Shown here: piece by piece, positions 34,938-43,230 of the stretch
Layout of the letters: each line of letters opens with the position of its first letter
How positions within the stretch are numbered: the first letter of the stretch is position 1
IMG/VR virus record: IMGVR_UViG_3300010885_036529
Location: 1-62,528 of that record
DNA from: a virus
Length of the DNA: 62,528 bases
Direction: 5' to 3' (one strand)
Position numbers and translations under genes: made by a program
The notes under the pieces: generated by a model
The model's input: only the letters and a program-made list of their open reading frames with translations
Databases searched by the model: none
What the model was told of the DNA's origin: nothing

Positions 34938-35852
34938 ATGAAGTTTGGAATTTACAAATTAGATCTACCTACTATCTCAGACACTGGCTTTTTCAGAGTA
35001 GATTATACGATAGAAGACAAGGGAGATCAAGAATGTAAATTAGAATTCGAAATATTCGATACTGCTTTCAATTTAAGTTTTTTCAAAATAGAAGTAACAC
35101 CCCCATCTGAGGGGTGTTTTTTCGTTGGTTATGATACAGGTGGCTGGTATGGGATAAAATTTGGATTCAGGATGGTGGTCAAGTGTGACGGAGAAATCAT
35201 ACATGATAGGGTCTATGATTATTGTCCTTTAGCTTGGTTGGATTCTCTAAGAGATAAAACTTGCTGGCTAATAGGAGATTCTCATTGCGATAGTACTTTT
35301 GGTCAAGAGCCGAAGATAGGAGATTTTAATTTCACTAGAATTAGAACCACTTCTCTATCCCTGAACAGATTTCTCAATTCTGACTATCTCAGGTTTCTTA
35401 GAAGATGGCCGATCAAAAGAGAAGACATCATCGTCTTTCATCTAGGTGAAATAGACTTTAGATATGCAATTCACAGATACGTTGAAAAACATGATAAAGA
35501 GACTTTTGATGCATGCAGCGAACTCTTACAGAGATACTTAAAATTTCTTATCGAAACAAGAGCACAGTTTCCCTATACAAGGATAATAGTAACCTCTCCA
35601 GTTCCGCCTATGAGAGATGGATTTTTGAAAGATCTCATATCGGGAACTGAAGAAAATAGGAAGCTTTGTTGGAGTTTATTTGATTACTTCTTTCGAGTTC
35701 ATGAATTTGAGTATCTTGATTGGACTGAAAGTTATAGATTGAATGATAGCATGGTGGACACTTCTAAACTGATGGAAAGAGATCACCACATCGAAAACTA
35801 CGCTGAAGCTCTTGAAGAACTGACTCATAAAATAATAGGCAATGGCAAATAG
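34938..35852 (+). CDS. SGNH/GDSL hydrolase-like protein
   Basis: 304 residues. An N-terminal beta domain (1-105) is followed by an SGNH-type core: block I 'WLIGDSHCDSTF' (110-121) with the candidate nucleophile Ser115, a block III-like 'FHLGEIDFR' near 175, 'IIVTSPVPP' near 217, and a C-terminal 'RDHHIEN' containing the usual Asp/His pair. Such proteins cleave O-acetyl or other esters on glycans or proteins. It is inserted, without gaps, between the metallophosphoesterase and gp47. An intrinsic-terminator-like hairpin lies inside its 5' third (35096-35122). Confidence 0.6.
   Translation: MKFGIYKLDLPTISDTGFFRVDYTIEDKGDQECKLEFEIFDTAFNLSFFKIEVTPPSEGCFFVGYDTGGWYGIKFGFRMVVKCDGEIIHDRVYDYCPLAWLDSLRDKTCWLIGDSHCDSTFGQEPKIGDFNFTRIRTTSLSLNRFLNSDYLRFLRRWPIKREDIIVFHLGEIDFRYAIHRYVEKHDKETFDACSELLQRYLKFLIETRAQFPYTRIIVTSPVPPMRDGFLKDLISGTEENRKLCWSLFDYFFRVHEFEYLDWTESYRLNDSMVDTSKLMERDHHIENYAEALEELTHKIIGNGK
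35096..35122 (+). terminator. Terminator-like hairpin inside the SGNH hydrolase-like gene
   Basis: AACACCCC (35096-35103) pairs with GGGGTGTT (35111-35118), a perfect 8-bp stem with a 7-base loop followed by a T run. It lies about 160 bases inside the coding region. It may attenuate downstream gp47/gp46 transcription, or be a coding coincidence. Confidence 0.55.
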
Positions 35853-36903
35853 AATAATTTTCTCATCGGATTGGCACTTTGGAATAAGATCAAATAATCT
35901 CGAATGGTTTGAGATCGCAAAAGATTATTTCGAGAATTTCTTTCTCCCTTGGCTAGACGATAATGTAAAAGAAGGGGATGTCTTTTATTGTCTAGGCGAT
36001 GTTTTTGATAACAGACAGACGATGAATCTCATGGTAGCCAGTTATGCGATAGATCTATTTGAGAGAATAGGACAAAGACTTCCAGTCTATATTATCGTAG
36101 GTAACCATGACATCTACAGAAAAAATTCAAATGACATCTCATCTGTTGATATTCTTAGACATATTAAGAATGTGACAGTGTACAAAGAACCTGAAGTACA
36201 TACTTTCGGAAAGACCAAATGTCTTTTAATGCCGTGGAGAAGAGATAAAGAGCACGAGAAAGAGACCCTAAACTCTTACAAGAAAATAGACTACGTCTTC
36301 TGTCACTCTGAGGTAAGAGGATTGAGAGTAAACCCAAATCCTTATGTCATTCACGAAGGTGGCAATTCTGTAGAGATCTACGAAGGTTACAAAGGAATGT
36401 ATTCGGGACACATCCACTATTCTCAAAGAAACAAGAACGTGACTTTCGTTGGAAACATCTTCCAAATGACACGTTCAGACAGAAATAACTCGAAAGGTAT
36501 CTGGACTCTAGAACCTGAAAAGGGCGTAGAGACTTTTGTAGAAAATAATCACTCTCCTAAATTCATCAAGTACAGCATCGAATCTCTTTTTGAAAAGACG
36601 ATTGATGAATTAAGAGAAGAGTTCAAAAATAATTTTATCGACATAAAGGTCGATAGAACTACATTTTCAAATTATAACGTAAGTCTCTTACTTAACTTGC
36701 TAGAAGGATCAGCGAGAAGCATACAGACTGAGGTCTTTGAAAGAGATGAAGACTCAGAAAGTGAAATAGAGGAAATGTCAAATGATTACGACATCATGAA
36801 TATTTCAAGAAGATTAATTGATTCTAGTAATTACGACGAAAAAATAAAAGAAAGATTGTTAACATCGGTAGAATCACTCTACCAAAAGGTGAACCAAGAA
36901 TGA
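35842..36903 (+). CDS. 47: gp47-like nuclease subunit (SbcD/Mre11 family)
   Basis: 353 residues (T4 gp47 339). Phosphoesterase motifs are intact: 'FSSDWHFGIR', 'FYCLGDVFDNRQ', 'IIVGNHDIYR', 'YVFCHSEV' and 'MYSGHIHYSQ'. With gp46 it forms the complex that resects ends for recombination-dependent replication and degrades host DNA. It overlaps its neighbours by 11 and 4 bases (ATGA with gp46). Confidence 0.9.
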   Translation: MANRIIFSSDWHFGIRSNNLEWFEIAKDYFENFFLPWLDDNVKEGDVFYCLGDVFDNRQTMNLMVASYAIDLFERIGQRLPVYIIVGNHDIYRKNSNDISSVDILRHIKNVTVYKEPEVHTFGKTKCLLMPWRRDKEHEKETLNSYKKIDYVFCHSEVRGLRVNPNPYVIHEGGNSVEIYEGYKGMYSGHIHYSQRNKNVTFVGNIFQMTRSDRNNSKGIWTLEPEKGVETFVENNHSPKFIKYSIESLFEKTIDELREEFKNNFIDIKVDRTTFSNYNVSLLLNLLEGSARSIQTEVFERDEDSESEIEEMSNDYDIMNISRRLIDSSNYDEKIKERLLTSVESLYQKVNQE

Positions 36904-38567
36904 AAATAAACAGAATAGAATTCCGCAACTTTGCATCCTACGGAAATAAGATCCAGTCTATCGACATGGAATCAGAAGGATGCTTGCATCTAATAACAGG
37001 TAATAATGGGAACGGTAAAAGCACGATAGCAAATATCATTAAGTTCTTATGCTATGGAAAAGTAGATGGGTTCACCAATTCTGATCTTCCCAATAGAATT
37101 AATAAAGAACTTTGGGGTAGAATCTTCTTGGAAGCCAAAGGGAAAAAGATAGAGATAGAAAGAGGATTAGCTCCATCTGTTTTCAAAGTAAAGATTGACG
37201 GAGTAGATTTCGATCAAGCTGGTAAGAATAACGTCCAAGAATATTTAGAAGAAGAACTTTTCGGGATCAATGCTAATGTCTTTAAGAATCTAATCATACT
37301 CTCAATAAATGATTTCAAGTCATTTTTAACGATGTCTCCTGGAGATAAAAAGGCAATTGTCGATAAAATCTTCGGCTTCTCTGTCATCAATCAGATGTTA
37401 GAGATCGTGAAGAGAGAAAAGAGAGAACTTAAATCTAGCATCAAATCTATCGAGGACGAACTTTCAGCAATTACAGATTCAATCGCATCTACTCAAAGGA
37501 AATTAGAAGTACTAGAGAAGAATGCAAAAGAACAAAATGCTGAGAAGATAGAAGAGTTAAAAAAGAAGCTCTTAGAACTCGCGGATAGCAAAAGTAAATT
37601 AGAAGAAGCAAAGAATACGATCAAGAAACAGCAAGGTGATAAAGAGAACAGTTTAAAAGAAGATCGTAAAGCTCTAATTAGCAAAGAATCTAATAAGAGA
37701 AAATTAGAGAAAGAATTAGAGCTTTTTAAAAATGACCAATGCCCTACATGTCATGCAGATCTAAAATCAGATTTTCACCAAGGTCTTAAAGAACAGCTTC
37801 AGAATGAAAAAGATTCTAACGAAGAAGATCTAAAAACGATCAGAGAAAAAGTAACAGGCGTTGAGAATGAGATTAAAGATATCAGAGCAAAAGAGACAAA
37901 AGTAATTACTAAAATATCTGATCTAAACAGTAAGATACAGGGTTTCAAATCTGAGCTTCTTGAATTGGCGAAGAAGATGGACAAAGGAGAGCATAAAGAA
38001 TTCAAATCTCTTATCGAAGAATTCCAACAAAAAGAAAGAAATAAGACTACAGATAAAACAGGACTTACTGCAGAAGAGCATTATGTAGGAATCTTAGAGA
38101 ACATGCTAGGCGACGACGGGATAAAGAACATGGCGATGAAGATGATTCTACCCTCTCTTAATGCTAATATTTCTCAAATGACCAGACGTCTTGGGATACC
38201 TTTTAACATCTCTTTCGATAATAAATTCGATTCTGTCATAACTCATCTAGGAGAAGAGGTCAATCCAAAGACTCTGAGCACGGGAGAGAGAAAGAAAGCT
38301 GACTTTGCGATCATCATGTCCTTGATAAAAATGATGAAAGTTAGATTCCCAACACTGAATGTTCTTTTTTTAGACGAGATTTTCAGTTCGGTGGATGGAG
38401 ACGGAGTCTATCATATTTTAGGAATCTTGTATGAGACTATCAAAGAGACAAAGATGAATGCTTTCGTAATAAACCATACAGTTCTTCCTAGCGAGCTATT
38501 TGATAAGAAAATTGAAATAGCCAAGGTTTCAGGCTTTAGTGAGTTATCCACAGAGGTCATCTCCTGA
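36900..38567 (+). CDS. 46: gp46-like ATPase subunit (SbcC/Rad50 family)
   Basis: 555 residues (T4 gp46 560). Walker A 'GNNGNGKST' (34-42), a central coiled coil split by a zinc-hook 'CPTCHAD' near residue 281, the ABC signature 'LSTGERKKADFA' near 460 and Walker B 'VLFLDEIFSSVDG' near 490 are all present. It partners gp47. About 90 bases follow to the next start with a promoter-like GATAAATAAGAA but no clear terminator. Confidence 0.95.
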   Translation: MKINRIEFRNFASYGNKIQSIDMESEGCLHLITGNNGNGKSTIANIIKFLCYGKVDGFTNSDLPNRINKELWGRIFLEAKGKKIEIERGLAPSVFKVKIDGVDFDQAGKNNVQEYLEEELFGINANVFKNLIILSINDFKSFLTMSPGDKKAIVDKIFGFSVINQMLEIVKREKRELKSSIKSIEDELSAITDSIASTQRKLEVLEKNAKEQNAEKIEELKKKLLELADSKSKLEEAKNTIKKQQGDKENSLKEDRKALISKESNKRKLEKELELFKNDQCPTCHADLKSDFHQGLKEQLQNEKDSNEEDLKTIREKVTGVENEIKDIRAKETKVITKISDLNSKIQGFKSELLELAKKMDKGEHKEFKSLIEEFQQKERNKTTDKTGLTAEEHYVGILENMLGDDGIKNMAMKMILPSLNANISQMTRRLGIPFNISFDNKFDSVITHLGEEVNPKTLSTGERKKADFAIIMSLIKMMKVRFPTLNVLFLDEIFSSVDGDGVYHILGILYETIKETKMNAFVINHTVLPSELFDKKIEIAKVSGFSELSTEVIS

Positions 38568-38632
38568 CCTCGTAAAAGTTGGTATAGTATTACCATATTC
38601 TCATATTCTTTTGTCGCTGCGTTTAAGAGAAT

Positions 38633-38644
38633 GATAAATAAGAA
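38633..38644 (+). promoter_or_regulatory. Possible late promoter variant
   Basis: GATAAATAAGAA, 14 bases upstream of the GTG at 38659, a divergent match to the recurrent element and similar to the T4 late TATAAATA. Confidence 0.4.
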
Positions 38645-38658
38645 AAGAATAGCTATCA

Positions 38659-39624
38659 GTGTCAGCTTATAACGCAGAATTTAACAAGGATCTCTCATAC
38701 TTGAGACATATTATCACAGCTCTATTAAACGAGCTCAACGATAAGATCTATTTCTATAATGTAATAGACGAAGACACCAAGCAGAAAATCGGTGTCCCTT
38801 TCTACTATTCAGTAACTGGTCAAGAAAGATTCTTGCTTGACAATTTTCTTTTTGATAATCTAGCAGAAGGTAAAGCCATCGGAGACTATGAAAAAGTCCC
38901 AAGAGGAGTCATTCAACTGGATTCTTCTACGATAGATTCATCAGCTCTGATCAATAAATTCGTGAGGACGCAGATCATCAGACCCTATAAAGGACAACTG
39001 AAGACTTTCGCTCTCATGACACAGGCGATACCTGTCACTCTTTCTTTTTCAACTACAATTATAGTCAACAATAACATTGAACTTTTCAAAGTCACAGAGG
39101 CTCTGATCTCAAGACTCTACAAGAACAATATTTTCTACGTAGATTATGGCGGATTCCAAGCCCAGTCTAACTTTTCTCTTCCAGAAGATCTAGCTCAAGA
39201 ACAATTATTTGAATATGGTTTCACTGACAGAAAAGAGTACAAGGTGACTTTTACTCTTGAAGTAAAGAGTTTCTTTTACGTATTTGAGAACGACTTACAA
39301 CTCGCAGAAATCCCGATGCAGGTCAGAGAGACTTCAAACAATTCTAAATTGTCAGGAGTCGGTGTTTATAGTGGAGACGGGATATATTTCGGTAACGTCA
39401 TGGAAAGAATTGAAAATACCATAGACGATTACAAAAAAGCACCTTATACCAATGGATCAGTTAGCAACACCGGCTACAATAATTTAGCCGATCCTACTGG
39501 AGGCTTTGCTCCAACGGGCCCGACGTTTTCTGAAACTATCGTGAAACCTGTAACTATAAGCAGTGAGGAATCATCTGACAGCAAAGAGTACAGAAACGCT
39601 AACAATTCTAATCCTCAGACATAG
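38659..39624 (+). CDS. 15: Tail sheath stabiliser / tail completion protein, gp15-like
   Basis: 321 residues from a GTG start (T4 gp15 272). The N-terminal 'LRHIITALLNELNDKIYF' followed by 'GVPFYYSVTGQERFL', and later 'AIPVTLSFSTTIIVNN' and 'LFKVTEALISRLYKNN', follow the layout of T4-type gp15 proteins, which cap the tail tube and sheath and join it to the head. The C-terminal 60 residues are Gly/Ser/Thr-rich and disordered. It starts a late gene block. Identity is inferred from pattern, not a search. Confidence 0.55.
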   Translation: MSAYNAEFNKDLSYLRHIITALLNELNDKIYFYNVIDEDTKQKIGVPFYYSVTGQERFLLDNFLFDNLAEGKAIGDYEKVPRGVIQLDSSTIDSSALINKFVRTQIIRPYKGQLKTFALMTQAIPVTLSFSTTIIVNNNIELFKVTEALISRLYKNNIFYVDYGGFQAQSNFSLPEDLAQEQLFEYGFTDRKEYKVTFTLEVKSFFYVFENDLQLAEIPMQVRETSNNSKLSGVGVYSGDGIYFGNVMERIENTIDDYKKAPYTNGSVSNTGYNNLADPTGGFAPTGPTFSETIVKPVTISSEESSDSKEYRNANNSNPQT

Positions 39625-39630
39625 GGACAA

Positions 39631-39642
39631 GATATATAGAAA
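39631..39642 (+). promoter_or_regulatory. Late-type promoter element
   Basis: GATATATAGAAA, 31 bases (start to start) upstream of ATG 39662. A good match to the consensus. Confidence 0.65.
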
Positions 39643-39661
39643 TAATGAAAATAAGAACCAA

Positions 39662-41425
39662 ATGGGATATCCAGTCTATCTAAACGGTCACTTTCCTAGC
39701 GCAGCAGAAACTGCAGCATCGAAAGACACCTTAACAGTATTAGTCAATGAGTTCAGAAAGAGCGGCAAGACTGATGCGCAAATATTCAGTATCCTCATGG
39801 GTATGGGAATTGCGCCAGAAAAAGTAGCAAACAACCTCCAGGGAATACCGGAGAAACCTGCAACACCTGCCGAAATCGCTACTCAAAATGCAGCTAGAAC
39901 TTTTTTACAAGTACTAAGCGTAGAAGAGAACAATAACACACAAACAAAAAATACAAACATGAAGTTTTCAATCGAGAATCTCAACAAGAAGATTCAAGAA
40001 ACAAAGCTGGCTGTCGAGGAACTCGATGCGGCTAACTCTGGAAAATACGGCTTCTCTGTTAAGAAGATCAAAGAAAGTATTGATGCTTCTCTTGCAGCTT
40101 TAGACGTAGAAAAGGCAGCAAGTCTCCTTAAATCCATCGACACTACAAACAAGTCTCTAGAAGATTCTAACATGAACAAAGCTAGTGCAGAAGCAGAGCT
40201 TTCTAAATTGAAGAAGCAAGCTCTAGCTATCACAGAGAGAAAGAACATTTTCGAAACTGTTAGCGTATTAAGACAAAAGCTTCATGAGCATGCTTGGATC
40301 GAATCAGTAAAAGAACTTTGTCTTCACATCGACGAAATGAAAAATCAAAACAGATTTTCAATGTACTTGATGGAAGCTCTTCACAATATGAGAAATGATA
40401 GATTCAACGCATTCAACGTTAAATCAGTTGAAAAAGTTGAAACCATGATCGAAGAAGGTGAAGATTATATCAGAGAAAACTATTCTGAGTTAAAACCTTT
40501 CTCTTGGTCAATGCCAATTAGAAATGCAGTTGAAAAAATTGCAACTACTCTCAATGAGATGAAAGATACTCAAGCTGGAGCACTTAAGAAAGTATTTAGT
40601 CCAGTTCAAGAGAACGCAGACGGTTCAGTAACTATCGCTCTTTCTGGTAAATTCTATGCAATAACTGAAAGCGGAATCGCTGAAGTGAACGAGTCACAGA
40701 AGCCAGAAATGAGATTCTTAAAGACTTTGGATGCTCTTTCAATCTTCTCTATCGTTGGTGAAGGTACTGCTCCTTTCGCAGGTACAGTATTCAATTACTA
40801 CGGTAAGAGAAATACTTTAAGCATTAATGAAGGCAAGGTATATGTAGGAAGTGCAATTCTAGAAAAACATACACCAGAAGCAATCATGTTTGCTCTACAG
40901 GAAAACACTTTAACTTCTAGCGATGCTGCAGTTAAAGCTGAAAAAATTGCTTTCTTAATTGAATCTTTAGATACTATTAAAGAGATCGATCTTTTCACTT
41001 CTATCATCTCTAAACAGAGACAAGGTATTACCGTAAACATTGCTAAAATGAACGAAAACATTTTCGTTAATAGAATCAATACTGCAATGGGTTGTAACGA
41101 AATGATACAGGTAAAGAGCGCTAAAGTGGCTCAAGAACTCGTAAATGAATTCTTAAACTTCGATATCACTCCAATGGTTCAAGAAATGTTGACCAATGAA
41201 GAGAAGCATGTATTTGATCTTCAAGAGAAGAAAAAATCTCTACAAGAAAGCATCAATACTTTCGAGAACAAGAAGAAAGAAGTAATCGCTGCAATGGGAA
41301 TGAATCCAGAAGCAGAACAACTTAAAGAAGCTTTCTCTATCATAACTAACAATATCGAAACTACGGAAAAGGAACTCCAATCAGTTTATCATCAAATTTC
41401 TGAACTTACAGAAAAAAAAAGATAA
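39662..41425 (+). CDS. Virion-associated coiled-coil protein with probable -1 frameshift extension
   Basis: 587 residues from ATG 39662 (MGYPVYLNGHFPSAAETA), 31 bases downstream of a late promoter element; a frame opening earlier at 39563 lies inside the previous gene. The N-terminal about 95 residues are a small helical domain. An A-rich stretch coding NNTQTKNTN precedes Met100 (ATG 39959), which could be an internal start for a 488-residue form. Coiled coils occur near 105-205 and 520-580. The gene ends in A9 then GATAA; the -1 frame continues openly to 41616. Function unknown; late promoter and neighbours suggest a structural role. Confidence 0.65.
   Translation: MGYPVYLNGHFPSAAETAASKDTLTVLVNEFRKSGKTDAQIFSILMGMGIAPEKVANNLQGIPEKPATPAEIATQNAARTFLQVLSVEENNNTQTKNTNMKFSIENLNKKIQETKLAVEELDAANSGKYGFSVKKIKESIDASLAALDVEKAASLLKSIDTTNKSLEDSNMNKASAEAELSKLKKQALAITERKNIFETVSVLRQKLHEHAWIESVKELCLHIDEMKNQNRFSMYLMEALHNMRNDRFNAFNVKSVEKVETMIEEGEDYIRENYSELKPFSWSMPIRNAVEKIATTLNEMKDTQAGALKKVFSPVQENADGSVTIALSGKFYAITESGIAEVNESQKPEMRFLKTLDALSIFSIVGEGTAPFAGTVFNYYGKRNTLSINEGKVYVGSAILEKHTPEAIMFALQENTLTSSDAAVKAEKIAFLIESLDTIKEIDLFTSIISKQRQGITVNIAKMNENIFVNRINTAMGCNEMIQVKSAKVAQELVNEFLNFDITPMVQEMLTNEEKHVFDLQEKKKSLQESINTFENKKKEVIAAMGMNPEAEQLKEAFSIITNNIETTEKELQSVYHQISELTEKKR
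41412..41420 (+). promoter_or_regulatory. A9 slippery run, candidate -1 ribosomal frameshift site
   Basis: In the zero frame it reads GAA AAA AAA AGA TAA, giving an A AAA AAA heptamer two codons before the stop. A -1 slip joins the open frame to 41616. Confidence 0.55.
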
Positions 41426-41616
41426 ATGAGGCTCTCAATCCTGATGAAGCTTTCGTGATAGTCGCGCAAAACGAGACAAAACTGAAGGCGGGCGATAAAA
41501 TAATAGTCAACGCTAATGAATATGCAAAGTCTTCTGATTCACAGGAGATTTCATACAGAACATTAGAAGGTGACAAAGGAACAATACTAAGACAACACCT
41601 TAAAGCGCAGATCTAA
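41419..41616 (+). CDS. -1 frame extension of the 39662 gene (65 residues)
   Basis: After a -1 slip the frame reads KINEALNPDEAFVIVAQNET... and ends in GTILRQHLKAQI at a stop that directly abuts the gp55-like ATG at 41617. The sequence has beta-strand/turn character (LKAGDKIIVNAN) like a small SH3-type barrel. The only in-frame start codon, GTG 41455, would cut the first strand, so fusion by frameshifting fits better than a separate gene. The fused product would be about 651 residues. A sequencing error in the A9 run, which would make it a plain longer gene, cannot be excluded. Confidence 0.55.
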   Translation, partial: KINEALNPDEAFVIVAQNETKLKAGDKIIVNANEYAKSSDSQEISYRTLEGDKGTILRQHLKAQI

Positions 41617-41994
41617 ATGAAAGCAAAAGTAGAAAAACCCTTTTATGTAAAACCTAAAGAATTTTACGAAGAGATCGTAATTTCGAAGAAACAAGACACC
41701 TTGACTCCTAGAGCCCAGGAAATGATGATAAAAATTGCAAACAAAGCCAATCAAAGGCTTGTTTACAAGAACCCAGAAGATAGAAAGGACTGCATTGCTG
41801 CAGCTTACTTAGATCTTCTAAAATATTGGAGAAGCTTCAATCCAGAAAAAGGAACGAATGCTTTTGCATATTTTACAGAAATAGCGAAAAGAGGGTTCGC
41901 CAAAGGCTGGAACCAAATTCACCCTAAAAAGTACAAAGGTACCATTAGCATGGACAGCCACGGAGACGACTCTGAGGGCATATACAGCATCTAA
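41617..41994 (+). CDS. 55: gp55-like late sigma factor
   Basis: 125 residues (T4 gp55 185). The central segment 'DCIAAAYLDLLKYWRSFNPE' followed by 'NAFAYFTEIAKRGFAKGWNQ' matches the region 2-like helices of gp55 ('IADGIEASIKGLHNFDETK', 'NPHAYITQACFNAFVQRI'). Such factors replace the host sigma on RNA polymerase and read a short -10-type late promoter with the clamp as activator. The likely target here is the recurrent (G/A)ATATATAGA element. It starts directly after the stop of the frameshift extension and overlaps the next gene by one base. Confidence 0.75.
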   Translation: MKAKVEKPFYVKPKEFYEEIVISKKQDTLTPRAQEMMIKIANKANQRLVYKNPEDRKDCIAAAYLDLLKYWRSFNPEKGTNAFAYFTEIAKRGFAKGWNQIHPKKYKGTISMDSHGDDSEGIYSI

Positions 41995-42473
41995 TGAGTA
42001 AGATAAAAAGGGTAAAACCCACCCACAAATCAGGCTTTAAACAAAGCTACTTTGAACCTAAGAATCTCGGCAAGTATGTAGGAGAACTTCCTATTATTTG
42101 CCGATCTTCTTGGGAGAGGAAATTTGCTATCTTTTGTGATACAAATGAAGCAGTCCTCAAATGGAGCTCAGAACCTGCAGAGATTAAATATTACAACGTC
42201 TTAGATAAAAAATTCCACAACTACTACCCAGATTATTTCATCATCATTAAGAGAGGAAATGTAGAAGAGAAGTTTTTAGTGGAAGTGAAACCTTCGGCGC
42301 AACTCAAAAAGCCTGAAGCACCAAAACGCTTAACTGAAAAGGCAGTAGCCTCTTTTAAATACGCTTACAATACTTACGTGACTAATCTCTGTAAGTTAGA
42401 AGCATTGAAAAAGTTTGCAGAAGATAGAAAAATGAAAGTGATGATAATCACTGAAAATAGTAAACTCATCTAA
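41994..42473 (+). CDS. 4: Head completion nuclease-like protein, gp4-like
   Basis: 159 residues (T4 gp4 150). 'CRSSWERKFAIFCDTNEAVLKWSSE' region, 'YYPDYFIII' and 'FLVEVKPSAQ' form the D...ExK-type core of a restriction-like nuclease, as in T4 gp4/gp50. gp4 is needed to complete filled heads before tail joining. It overlaps the gp55-like stop by one base (TAATG) and the next gene in the same way. Confidence 0.8.
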   Translation: MSKIKRVKPTHKSGFKQSYFEPKNLGKYVGELPIICRSSWERKFAIFCDTNEAVLKWSSEPAEIKYYNVLDKKFHNYYPDYFIIIKRGNVEEKFLVEVKPSAQLKKPEAPKRLTEKAVASFKYAYNTYVTNLCKLEALKKFAEDRKMKVMIITENSKLI

Positions 42474-43219
42474 TGCCAAGTACCCCACTCCTCATACATA
42501 TTTACGAAACCCAACGACTTGCTAAAGTCGCGGACTACCTCAAAATAAAGAAGAGGAGAGAAACTTTTATCAAAGAAGCAAAAGGTCATGCTAATGCTTC
42601 TAAGACCGCTATGGATTGGGTAGAAGAAGTTGAAAGCAATAAAAATTCTACAGTCAAAGCATTAAAAGGGACTGATCAATTTGTTCCAGGAAAAATGTAC
42701 ATGTTTGATTATCCGAATCCTCTCTGGCCTAATGAACCTTACGATCAGAAACCTATTGTGATATGTCTAGGCGAAACAGGAAGAGACTCTCGCCGGTTAG
42801 AAGCAGGATTTCAAGGAAAGTTCAACAGAAAGTACATATATGAACCGGGTTACATGATAGGAATCAACATAAACTTCATACCGGAGATAGTTAAACCTAA
42901 TTTTTTGCAGGGATGGTTTGATGCATTTAAACCTCAACTCATACAACAGTTTAGTAGTGAAAACGCGCTGAATGTAAAGAAGCAGAAAGCTTTACAGTTC
43001 AAATATGACGATCTATTCCCTCTAGAAAAAACTTTTTACTTTTCTTATGCTATAAGGATGTATAGCAGGCCACAGATCAAAAAAGCTTACGAATTAACGT
43101 ACGAAAACTGGCATCTGGCTAGCTGTATAATACCGAAATTCTTTAAACATACTAATTTGAACTTAGTGACTGAAGGGTATCGGCAATATATAAGAAATAA
43201 GCGCACAAAATACACATAA
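42473..43219 (+). CDS. Unassigned late protein between gp4 and the portal
   Basis: 248 residues. A basic helical N-terminus precedes a domain with 'PGKMYMFDYPNPLWP', 'KPIVICLGET' and 'YMIGININFIPE', a pattern I associate with conserved virion proteins of T4-like phages, but I cannot name it. In T4 the gene after gp4 is gp53; no convincing gp53 similarity is seen. Overlaps the previous stop by one base. A promoter-like AATATATAAGAAA lies in its 3' end. Confidence 0.55.
   Translation: MPSTPLLIHIYETQRLAKVADYLKIKKRRETFIKEAKGHANASKTAMDWVEEVESNKNSTVKALKGTDQFVPGKMYMFDYPNPLWPNEPYDQKPIVICLGETGRDSRRLEAGFQGKFNRKYIYEPGYMIGININFIPEIVKPNFLQGWFDAFKPQLIQQFSSENALNVKKQKALQFKYDDLFPLEKTFYFSYAIRMYSRPQIKKAYELTYENWHLASCIIPKFFKHTNLNLVTEGYRQYIRNKRTKYT
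43184..43195 (+). promoter_or_regulatory. Possible late promoter variant upstream of the portal gene
   Basis: CAATATATAAGA, 47 bases upstream of the gp20 ATG, within the 3' end of the previous gene. It differs from consensus by TAAG for TAG. Confidence 0.4.
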
Positions 43220-43230
43220 AAAAATAAGAT

